Part shown: positions 1 to 5,262 of the stretch, one piece after another
How the letters are laid out: every line of letters begins with the position of its first letter
Position numbering within the stretch: position 1 is the first letter of the stretch
Origin: Candidatus Alloscillospira gallinarum
GTDB lineage: Bacteria > Bacillota > Clostridia > Oscillospirales > Oscillospiraceae
Reading direction: 5' to 3'
Length of the DNA stretch: 6,237 nt
Assembly (NCBI GenBank): GCA_904420055.1
Contig: CAJFTV010000126.1
Span: 1-6,237, forward strand
Translations under genes and position numbers: made by a program
Notes under the pieces: generated by a model
Database searches by the model: none
Seen by the model: only the letters and a program-made list of their open reading frames with translations
Told to the model about the DNA's origin: nothing

Positions 1-132
1 CAGGAAAAGGAAGAGCCGTTTTCCAGCGAAGAGCAGAGACTTATAAATGCATACCGCAAACTCAACGCCAACGAAAAAAGGAGTATTATTCTTGTTATTA
101 CAAATTACCTCACACTACATAATATGGAGTGA
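1..132 (+). CDS. C-terminal end of a helix-turn-helix (Xre/Cro-type) transcriptional regulator, 5' truncated
   Basis: The frame is open from the first base of the window and stops at TGA 130-132, leaving 43 residues. The segment has a charged linker followed by 'LINAYRKLNANEKRSIILVI', which resembles the short helical tail seen at the end of many small Xre/Cro-family regulators of Firmicutes (pattern: E-x-x-L-L-x-x-Y-R-K-L-x-x-x-x-K). The DNA-binding domain itself would lie to the left of the window and cannot be seen, so the family call rests only on this tail. No intrinsic terminator is visible between its stop and the queT promoter. It is transcribed in the same direction as queT, but queT has its own promoter and riboswitch, so a functional link is not implied. 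Confidence 0.55.
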   Translation, partial: QEKEEPFSSEEQRLINAYRKLNANEKRSIILVITNYLTLHNME

Positions 133-181
133 AATGCACAATTTTATTACATTAAAAACAATTAATTCATAATTCTTGACC

Positions 182-210
182 TTGTAACCGGTTGCGGGAT
201 TTAGTATAAT
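182..210 (+). promoter_or_regulatory. Sigma-A type promoter of queT
   Basis: The -35 element is TTGTAA (182-187) and the -10 element is a consensus TATAAT (205-210), with a 17-base spacer. The predicted start of transcription is about 217-219, which is exactly the first base of the riboswitch P1 stem. That agreement supports the assignment. A TTGACC at 176-181 is closer to the -35 consensus but would need a 23-base spacer. Confidence 0.65.
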
Positions 211-218
211 CTCCATTA

Positions 219-260
219 GTGAGTTCGAGACCTTCCTCACTATAAACAAAACTAAAGGAG
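219..260 (+). promoter_or_regulatory. preQ1-I riboswitch controlling queT translation
   Basis: A 5-bp P1 stem GTGAG (219-223) / CTCAC (236-240) encloses a 12-base loop starting TTC, the position of the ligand-reading cytosine in the class I aptamer. The A-rich tail that follows (TATAAACAAAACTAAAGGAG) closely matches the class I consensus. Loop bases CCTT (231-234) are complementary to AAGG (255-258) in the ribosome binding site, forming the H-type pseudoknot (P2). Ligand binding would therefore hide the Shine-Dalgarno sequence and block translation; no terminator hairpin lies between aptamer and start codon, so control is probably translational. The downstream gene is a queuosine-precursor transporter, the expected regulon member. 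Confidence 0.87.
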
Positions 261-269
261 AAATTGAAT

Positions 270-776
270 ATGAACAGAAAAACCCGCTATTTGACACAGG
301 GGGCTGTTATTGCAGCGCTCTATGTCGCACTCACCTTTCTGGCGAATGAGCTGGGCCTCGCAAGTCAGGTCATTCAGGTGAGGTTTTCAGAGGCTCTCAC
401 AATTCTGCCGCTGTTCACACCGGCGGCAATCCCCGGAGTAGTCATTGGCTGTGCCCTTGCAAACCTGCTGACAGGCGCCGTCATATGGGACATTATCTTC
501 GGTCCTGTTGCAACTCTTCTTGGCGCCCTGGGCACAAGATATCTGGCCAGAAAGTACCATATCTTGGCTCCGGTATTTCCCATATTGTCAAATGCAATAA
601 TCGTCCCCTTTATTCTCATGTATGCCTACGGCAGTCCGGACAGCTATTGGTTTATGTTTGCCACCGTGGGTGCCGGTGAAATAATTTCCTGCGGAGTTTT
701 GGGCTTCCTGCTCTACAAGGTTGTGGTAAAGGCAAATATATTCTCTTCGGATATGAATGCAATAAACGCTAAATAG
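270..776 (+). CDS. queT: QueT family queuosine-precursor ECF transporter, substrate-binding S component
   Basis: This 168-residue membrane protein is made almost entirely of hydrophobic helices (about five or six segments, the first at residues 10-28). Segments typical of the QueT/DUF988 family are visible: 'QVRFSEAL', 'DIIFGPVATLLGA', 'PILSNAIIVP' and 'VGAGEIISCGVLG'. QueT proteins are the S components of energy-coupling-factor transporters; they bind a precursor of the modified tRNA base queuosine (preQ1 or a relative) and borrow the shared EcfA/EcfA'/EcfT module, which is not encoded here. The start is ATG 270, 9 bases after GGAG (257-260); an in-frame TTG at 264 is only 3 bases from that site and was not used. 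The preQ1-I riboswitch directly in front independently supports the function. The gene is monocistronic and ends at the shared terminator 784-815. Confidence 0.94.
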   Translation: MNRKTRYLTQGAVIAALYVALTFLANELGLASQVIQVRFSEALTILPLFTPAAIPGVVIGCALANLLTGAVIWDIIFGPVATLLGALGTRYLARKYHILAPVFPILSNAIIVPFILMYAYGSPDSYWFMFATVGAGEIISCGVLGFLLYKVVVKANIFSSDMNAINAK

Positions 777-783
777 TCTTATA

Positions 784-815
784 AAAAACACCGAAGTTAA
801 AGCTTCGGTGTTTTT
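784..815. terminator. Bidirectional intrinsic terminator between queT and the sortase gene
   Basis: CACCGAAG (789-796) pairs with CTTCGGTG (803-810) around a 6-base loop, flanked by AAAAA (784-788) on the left and TTTTT (811-815) on the right. Read rightwards it gives a GC-rich hairpin plus U-run 8 bases after the queT stop; read leftwards it gives the same for the sortase gene, whose stop is at 823-825. The two genes converge on it, so it serves both. Confidence 0.92.
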
Positions 816-822
816 ACTTTGT

Positions 823-1719
823 TTATTTTTTTCTGTTTCCGCCGCGTCTTAAATGCTTAGCGGCACGCAGCTTTCTTCTATATCTCCTCACACCTGTAAG
901 TATTAGAGCCGTTAAAAGTAAAGCTGCAAAAATTCCAAGTCCTAACAGCGCACCCAACCTAAAATACTTTCCGCTTGTGGTGCCTCCTGACAAAATGCCG
1001 TTTGGTCTATATGTTTCCGGCTCCCCGGATGCCGGAGCTTCGTCATAAATGCGCTCGCCTGTTACAAGCAGCCGGTGACTGTTCAGCCCATATGGCGTAC
1101 ACGTGATTAATGTCAAAAGGTCTTTGCCGCAGACCGGTTCAAGAGCTTTAAATTCATATGGCTTAATAATCTCTGTCTGTGTAACGCTGTATGTAAGTGT
1201 TCGGTCAAGAATGTGAATATAAAACACATCTCCCTCTTCCATTTCATCGAGGCGTGTAAAAAGCTCAGCCCGGGGAAGTCCTCGGTGCCCAGTAAGAAGC
1301 GCACGGCTGCCTTCTCCTCCCACTGGGAGAGATGAGTATTCAATATGACCAACACCTTTTTGCAGAGCCTCCTCACCGGCTGTGTGGTATATTGGCAGAT
1401 AAACTGAAATTTTTGGTATCTCTATGTAGCCCATAACCCCGTCGATGTTCAGTATCTCCATATAGTTATCAAGAGGTGCACCGCCTCCTGCCTCTGCAAA
1501 TTCACTGTTGTAATCCTGAGCCTGTTCCCATCGGCTGTCTATAGCTGCCTTCTCCTCTGCATTTACAGCATCTGCATATGCGGTTATTACCTCTGTCTGG
1601 TGCCGGCGGTTATAGTAGTCGCTCACATAGGGATACAGCATAACAGATGCTCCGGCGATAAGCAGCACAAGTCCGCCCAGAGCGGCGGCTATAGCTTTAA
1701 GTTTGCCATTTCTCCGCAA
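823..1719 (-). CDS. srtC: Class C (pilus-assembly) sortase
   Basis: This is a 298-residue membrane transpeptidase that polymerises pilin subunits by cutting an LPXTG-type signal between Thr and Gly and joining it to a lysine of the next subunit. An N-terminal transmembrane helix (residues 7-30) precedes the sortase domain. The catalytic residues are seen as His145 in 'LLTGHRG', Cys207 in 'TLITCTPYG' and Arg216 in 'NSHRLLV'. 'GVMGYIEIPKI', 'LPIYH' and 'GVGHIEYSSLPVGG' are class C signatures. A second membrane helix (about 254-275) and a strongly basic tail close the protein, also typical of class C. The start is TTG 1719-1717, six bases after a perfect AGGAGGG; an upstream in-frame ATG (1740) would add 7 residues but has only a weak site. 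It follows the pilin gene by 64 bases with no terminator between, and ends at the shared terminator 784-815. The usual Asp-Pro-aromatic lid motif is not seen. Confidence 0.94.
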   Translation of the reverse strand: MRRNGKLKAIAAALGGLVLLIAGASVMLYPYVSDYYNRRHQTEVITAYADAVNAEEKAAIDSRWEQAQDYNSEFAEAGGGAPLDNYMEILNIDGVMGYIEIPKISVYLPIYHTAGEEALQKGVGHIEYSSLPVGGEGSRALLTGHRGLPRAELFTRLDEMEEGDVFYIHILDRTLTYSVTQTEIIKPYEFKALEPVCGKDLLTLITCTPYGLNSHRLLVTGERIYDEAPASGEPETYRPNGILSGGTTSGKYFRLGALLGLGIFAALLLTALILTGVRRYRRKLRAAKHLRRGGNRKK

Positions 1720-1725
1720 CCATAT

Positions 1726-1732
1726 CCCTCCT
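1726..1732 (-). promoter_or_regulatory. Ribosome binding site that decides the sortase start
   Basis: On the minus strand AGGAGGG lies six bases (ATATGG) before TTG 1719-1717. It sits inside the reading frame if the upstream ATG (1740) is used, where it would serve no purpose. An ATG inside the six-base gap (1723-1721) is out of frame and only two bases from the site. The TTG is therefore the best start. Confidence 0.7.
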
Positions 1733-1783
1733 GCGAACATATTAAACCTGTCTTATTCCTGCGCTTTTATATCTTTCCGCTTT

Positions 1784-3397
1784 TTATCTCCCGGCACTTT
1801 TTCTGCGTGCCCGGCAGATTAAAACTGCAAAAACAGTTATACCGCCTCCAATCAGCAAAACGCCTATTGCCGCAAAGATAAGCGTACCCACGCCACCGGT
1901 CACAGGCAGCGTCATGCCCCTGCTGTTCTGTACTGCTACAGGCACATACCCGTTCTCAAACTCTGTACCTTCACTGTCCTCCGGCTTGCCATTCGGTGCA
2001 GCGATGCCGGTATCACCGGTTCCATCTTTAATTTCAAGCTCTACCGGCTCAGAAAGCTTTATGTATCCCTCAGGCGCTTTGCTCTCAACTATCAGATATT
2101 TTCCGGTGCTGAGACCGTCAATTCTGATTATTCCAGAGCTATTTGTTGTTATTTCAGAAGTTATTAACAGGAATTCCGAAAGTCTGTCACTGTTTGTTAT
2201 CGGGCGGTATATACCTTGCGTCGTATCCATAAATTCTATAATGTTATCCTCCTGTACGCCATTTCCCTCATCAACATAGAGCTTAAATGTCGCACCGCTT
2301 AAAGCCTCTGAGTTATCTCCTGTTTTTGTGACTTCAATCCCATATGTATACAATATTACATCTGCTTCTATAGGGCTGGCAGGACTTCCGTTTGTATAAT
2401 AATGTAATTTGGCAGTGTTCCTGATACCGACTGCATCAGCAATTGTATCTGCCGCGTTTGCCGTAACCTCTGCTGAATATGTGATAACAATCTGGGCATA
2501 GTCGGATATGCTCTCGTAATTATTAAAGCTGACGACAAAGCTGCTCCCCTCAGTCCCCGGGAGTGCCGGGTCCGGATTTACAGCATAATCAGTTCCCATC
2601 GTGAGTGCTGTCTCATCTCCGGCCAAAGGAATTCCCTTGACAGAAATCGTCTCTGTCTGAATAGCAAGACCGCTGTCCATTGTATCACTTATCCACACTG
2701 TATGGTCTGATGAACCTATGGAAAGCTGCGGAACGTCGAACATTATTTTAAACTCCACAATCTCGCCTATCTTTGCAGTTTTATTTTCGGAAACCGTGTC
2801 ATGTGTTAATGTCGGTGTTGAATACTTTGCCGCTATCTCTTCATCGCTAAGCGTGCCGTTTGAAATAGTCCACTTATCTTCGATATACTCCGGAACAATG
2901 TTGACAACTATCGGCTGATATATTCTGTTGCTGCCTTTTATGATTACAAGGTAGCTTCCCATATCAAGACCTGTGATTTCCAGTGATGTCTCTCCGGCAG
3001 ATACGGCCATTTCCGCGTCTGGGGTGATGCTCCCATCAGATAGCACCTGCTGTGTAAGCCCACTGTTAAACGCCCTCTTATCTTCTGCAGCATCAAGTGA
3101 CGCATAAGCAGACGTAACAGAACCGTCCGTTCCAATATAAGATGGATAATTTTCTCTCACAAAATCAGCTATGGTCCCCGATTTCCATATGAATTCCGGA
3201 TTTACCGGCGTATCGGCCACATAATCATAGTTTACACCAATAATTTTGTAAACTGAGGCCTTGTCGCCCTCCGCCAGATTTGTGAGGGATATTCTGCCTT
3301 CTTTCTCCTGAATCGCCATAGACGGTACAGCAGCTGACATGAGCAGTATTACTGCCACACACAATGGCATAAGCTTTTTCTTTAACCTTTTAAACAT
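1784..3397 (-). CDS. LPXTG-anchored backbone pilin with isopeptide-type domains
   Basis: This 537-residue surface protein is the likely substrate of the neighbouring class C sortase. A basic, hydrophobic signal peptide (1-28, cleavage after 'PSMA') leads to an N-terminal domain, a D2-type fimbrial domain (about 194-350, with 'GEIVEFKI', 'ISDTMDSGL' and 'IRNTAKLHYY'), and a SpaA/CnaB-like domain (about 352-492). The last contains a clear E-box, 'YLIVESKAPEGY' (434-445, Glu438), with Lys358 ('VTKTG') and Asn491 ('VAVQN') as likely isopeptide partners. The sorting signal is LPVTG (497-501), then a membrane helix and the basic tail 'RARRKSAGR'. The canonical pilin motif (W-x3-V-x-V-Y-P-K) is absent: the matching region reads 'VVNIVPEYIEDKW', so the acceptor lysine is unclear (Lys175 or Lys191 are candidates). 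Start ATG 3397 has GGAG (3409-3412) 11 bases upstream. It is first in a two-gene operon with the sortase, driven by the promoter at 3491-3520. Confidence 0.92.
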   Translation of the reverse strand: MFKRLKKKLMPLCVAVILLMSAAVPSMAIQEKEGRISLTNLAEGDKASVYKIIGVNYDYVADTPVNPEFIWKSGTIADFVRENYPSYIGTDGSVTSAYASLDAAEDKRAFNSGLTQQVLSDGSITPDAEMAVSAGETSLEITGLDMGSYLVIIKGSNRIYQPIVVNIVPEYIEDKWTISNGTLSDEEIAAKYSTPTLTHDTVSENKTAKIGEIVEFKIMFDVPQLSIGSSDHTVWISDTMDSGLAIQTETISVKGIPLAGDETALTMGTDYAVNPDPALPGTEGSSFVVSFNNYESISDYAQIVITYSAEVTANAADTIADAVGIRNTAKLHYYTNGSPASPIEADVILYTYGIEVTKTGDNSEALSGATFKLYVDEGNGVQEDNIIEFMDTTQGIYRPITNSDRLSEFLLITSEITTNSSGIIRIDGLSTGKYLIVESKAPEGYIKLSEPVELEIKDGTGDTGIAAPNGKPEDSEGTEFENGYVPVAVQNSRGMTLPVTGGVGTLIFAAIGVLLIGGGITVFAVLICRARRKSAGR

Positions 3398-3445
3398 ATC
3401 CTATTCCACTCCTTTATCATATTTATCGCCATATGCACACATCGT

Positions 3446-3480
3446 TTGTAAAATATTTACATAAATGTAATATTTTACAA
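3446..3480. repeat. Dyad at the pilin transcription start: operator or leader hairpin
   Basis: TTGTAAAATATTTACAT (3446-3462) is mirrored by ATGTAATATTTTACAA (3465-3480), a 16-bp inverted repeat with one unpaired T and only two bases between arms. Each arm is itself a palindrome: TGTAAA-ATA-TTTACA (3448-3462) and TGTAA-TATT-TTACA (3466-3479). It lies from about +4 to +39 of the predicted pilin transcript, a common place for a repressor site. It could instead act as an mRNA hairpin protecting the 5' end. It is too AT-rich and has no suitable U-run to be a convincing terminator. Confidence 0.6.
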
Positions 3481-3490
3481 ATTCGAATAA

Positions 3491-3520
3491 ATTATACCAT
3501 ATTACACGAAAAAATGCCAA
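3491..3520 (-). promoter_or_regulatory. Sigma-A promoter of the pilin-sortase operon (extended -10)
   Basis: Read on the minus strand, the -35 is TTGGCA (3520-3515), the spacer is 18 bases, and the -10 is TATAAT (3496-3491) preceded by TGG, giving an extended -10. An A-run just upstream of the -35 (TTTAAAAAAG, 3530-3521) resembles an UP element. Predicted start of transcription is about 3484, giving a leader of some 87 bases before the pilin ATG. The promoter appears intrinsically strong, which fits with negative control by the dyad that overlaps the start region. Confidence 0.75.
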
Positions 3521-3566
3521 CTTTTTTAAATCTGTGTGCATAATTTTCGCCTTTTTGTATGTCTTG

Positions 3567-3621
3567 ATATTATAGAAAGAAGTACGGTCACAAAACGTGA
3601 CCGTACTTCTTTCTATAATAT
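3567..3621. repeat. Perfect 25-bp inverted repeat with 5-base loop
   Basis: The arms 3567-3591 and 3597-3621 are exact reverse complements around the loop AAAAC (3592-3596). The inner part is GC-containing (GTACGGTCAC / GTGACCGTAC), followed outward by pyrimidine-rich CTTCTTTCT and then AT. Read on either strand it could act as an intrinsic terminator with an imperfect U-tract, insulating the pilin operon from read-through out of radA. A simple terminator does not need 25 perfectly kept pairs, so a mobile palindromic element, cruciform or structured small RNA are alternatives. Confidence 0.75.
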
Positions 3622-3673
3622 TATTATACTCCTACAGTAAAAAACACGTAAAACCAATTACTCTTCGCCGAAT

Positions 3674-3716
3674 AATAATCATCTTAAAGCTGCATAATAT
3701 AGCATTGATGATTATT
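3674..3716. repeat. 10-bp stem-loop upstream of the small Cys-rich gene
   Basis: AATAATCATC (3674-3683) pairs perfectly with GATGATTATT (3707-3716) around a 23-base loop that holds a near-palindrome, TGCATAATATAGCA (3691-3704). On the plus strand it would be in the leader of the gene starting at 3763; on the minus strand it would be in the radA 3' region. The AT-rich stem is weak and no function is evident. Confidence 0.35.
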
Positions 3717-3762
3717 TCGCAAATAATTTCTTATTTACACTTTAATTGCTATGGAGGTTTGT

Positions 3763-3981
3763 ATGAGTTTAATTCCCTGTTCTACCAACTGCATTTACCA
3801 GAATGACGGCATATGCCGGTTAGACAGAATTACGTCTTCCGCATCTACGGGAACTTCAAAATCTTCCGGCAGCGGACGTTGTCCATATTTTGTTGAGACA
3901 TCAGGCCAGCGCAGCCTTAAGGGCGTCATAGATTGTCCGCGCGGCGATGACGTCAATTCCCTTGGGAATTACCAGCTTTGA
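3763..3981 (+). CDS. Small four-cysteine protein, probable metal-binding, overlapping the radA 3' end
   Basis: The start ATG 3763 lies 5 bases after GGAGG (3753-3757); an in-frame ATG at 3751 overlaps that site and was rejected. The 72-residue product begins 'MSLIPCSTNCIYQNDGICRL' and has cysteines at 6, 10, 18 and 40, the last in 'RCPYF' (39-43). The pattern C-x3-C-x-Y-Q-x-x-G-x-C ... C-P-Y-F resembles short uncharacterised Cys-rich proteins common in Clostridia, which usually end soon after the CPYF; four cysteines suggest a zinc or iron-sulphur site. Residues 47-72 are encoded antisense to the last codons of radA (81-base tail-to-tail overlap) and look like an added extension. No convincing promoter was found. 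Function unknown; the strong ribosome site and cysteine spacing are the reasons to call it real. Confidence 0.62.
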   Translation: MSLIPCSTNCIYQNDGICRLDRITSSASTGTSKSSGSGRCPYFVETSGQRSLKGVIDCPRGDDVNSLGNYQL

Positions 3982-5262
3982 TACACTGTTGGCCGGCACA
4001 ATGCACGTTTCAAAGCCGAGCCGTGCACACTCCTTAAGGCGCTGATTGAGATTTGACACATTCCTGACCTCTCCGGTAAGTCCCACCTCTCCAAAGGCGA
4101 CACAGCTTTTTCTGACAGGTCTGTCTTTGAAACTTGAAGCCAGAGAGATAACAACAGCCAGGTCTGCGCCTGTCTCCTGCACATTAAGTCCGCCAATGAC
4201 GTTAATATATGCATCGCATGTATTTACCTTATATGCCGTCCTGCGCTCCATTACCGCCAGAAGCATCATTGCCCGGTTGTAGTCAATTCCGTTTGTATTT
4301 CTGCGGGGGACATTAAAAGTCGTCGGCGCAACAAGTGCCTGAATTTCTGCCAGCACAGGGCGAGAGCCCTCCATAACACAGGTTATGCAGGTTCCCGGCG
4401 AATCCTCCGGCCTCTCGGAAAGCAGCATTTCTGACGGATTTTCAACCTGCCTAAGTCCCTCCTCCTGCATTTCAAATATGCCTATTTCATTTGTAGAGCC
4501 AAAACGGTTCTTTGCCGCCCGCAAAATCCTGTAATTCTGATTTTGCTCCCCCTCAAAATAGAGTACGCAGTCAACCATGTGTTCCAGCACCTTCGGACCC
4601 GCGATTGCGCCGTCTTTATTCACATGGCCGATTAAAAACACCGTTGTATTTGTCCTCTTAGCGTACTGCATCAATCTCAGTGTACACTCTTTAACCTGGC
4701 TCACGCTTCCGGCCGCGGCGGTTATCTCATCGCTGTACACGGTCTGGATAGAATCCACAATCAAAATCTCAGGGCTCAGCCGGTCCGAAGCGGATATAAT
4801 ACTGCTTATATCCGTCTCAGCGAGGACATACAGGTCAGAGCCAGATACACCAAGCCGGTCAGCCCTCAGCTTTATCTGCCGTTCCGACTCCTCACCTGTA
4901 ACATACATAACTGTCTCGTCCTTACAGAAATAACTGCAAATCTGAAGAAGCAGTGTGGATTTTCCTATGCCCGGCGCTCCCCCTACGAGCACAAGAGAGC
5001 CCTTTACCGCTCCCCCGCCCAAAACTCTGTCCAGTTCCGACATACCGGTCTTAAAGCGTATTTCACTGTCTGCCACAAATTCAGACAGCTTCTTCGGTTC
5101 AGCCTTGTTTTTTACCGCAGATGTCCTCCCCTGTTTTTTCTCAGTGGCGGAAACCGTCTGCTCTACAAGTGTATTCCAACTCCCGCAGGCACTGCATTTG
5201 CCCTGCCATTTGGGTGTCTCATTTCCGCATTCAGTACAGTAAAATACTGTCTTTGCTTTCAT
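3901..5262 (-). CDS. radA: DNA repair protein RadA (Sms), RecA-like ATPase with zinc finger and Lon-like domain
   Basis: The 453-residue product has the full RadA layout. A four-cysteine zinc finger (C9-x2-C12 ... C23-x2-C26, in 'YCTECGNETPKWQGKCSACG') comes first. A RecA-like core follows, with Walker A 'GGAPGIGKST' (94-103), Walker B 'ILIVDSIQT' (166-174) and the RadA-specific KNRFG motif (251-255). The end is a Lon-protease-like domain ('GGLNVQETGADLAVVISLA', 'FGEVGLTGEVR') without protease function in this family. RadA helps process recombination intermediates by driving branch migration with RecA. Start ATG 5262 lies 5 bases after GGAGG (5272-5268); a longer frame to 5325 would add 21 residues ahead of the zinc finger that do not belong to the family. 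Its first 32 bases overlap the end of the cwlD-like gene, suggesting coupled translation. Its 3' end overlaps the convergent small gene at 3763-3981. Confidence 0.96.
   Translation of the reverse strand: MKAKTVFYCTECGNETPKWQGKCSACGSWNTLVEQTVSATEKKQGRTSAVKNKAEPKKLSEFVADSEIRFKTGMSELDRVLGGGAVKGSLVLVGGAPGIGKSTLLLQICSYFCKDETVMYVTGEESERQIKLRADRLGVSGSDLYVLAETDISSIISASDRLSPEILIVDSIQTVYSDEITAAAGSVSQVKECTLRLMQYAKRTNTTVFLIGHVNKDGAIAGPKVLEHMVDCVLYFEGEQNQNYRILRAAKNRFGSTNEIGIFEMQEEGLRQVENPSEMLLSERPEDSPGTCITCVMEGSRPVLAEIQALVAPTTFNVPRRNTNGIDYNRAMMLLAVMERRTAYKVNTCDAYINVIGGLNVQETGADLAVVISLASSFKDRPVRKSCVAFGEVGLTGEVRNVSNLNQRLKECARLGFETCIVPANSVSKLVIPKGIDVIAARTIYDALKAALA

Larger units (their letters stand above)
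3432..3542. repeat. 10-bp inverted repeat flanking the whole pilin promoter
   Basis: TATGCACACA (3432-3441) and its exact reverse complement TGTGTGCATA (3533-3542) bracket the promoter, start site and dyad, 91 bases apart. The arrangement is that of a small invertible promoter segment, as for fimS of E. coli type 1 fimbriae whose repeats are 9 bp. It could equally be a pair of protein-binding sites, or chance: a 10-bp match is not rare enough in a few hundred AT-rich bases to be decisive. No recombinase gene is present in the window. Confidence 0.35.

Noticed and set aside
176..210. TTGACC (176-181) as the queT -35 element
   Set aside because: It would need a 23-base spacer to TATAAT 205-210; TTGTAA 182-187 gives 17 bases.
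264..266. TTG as queT start, adding two residues
   Set aside because: Only 3 bases from GGAG 257-260, against 9 bases for ATG 270.
1914..2279. 121-codon open frame on the plus strand opposite the pilin
   Set aside because: Antisense shadow of the E-box and SpaA-like domain; low-complexity Ser/Pro/Val content only.
3569..3619. Outward TATAAT boxes inside the 25-bp palindrome as a divergent promoter pair
   Set aside because: Neither has a -35-like hexamer at 16-18 bases; the boxes follow simply from AT-rich symmetric arms.
3432..3716. CRISPR array or tandem repeat in the gene-free stretch
   Set aside because: All repeats found are inverted, single pairs of different sequence; no regularly spaced direct repeat exists.
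4577..4933. 118-codon open frame on the plus strand opposite radA
   Set aside because: It lies antisense to the RadA Walker motifs and shows no protein features or ribosome site of note.
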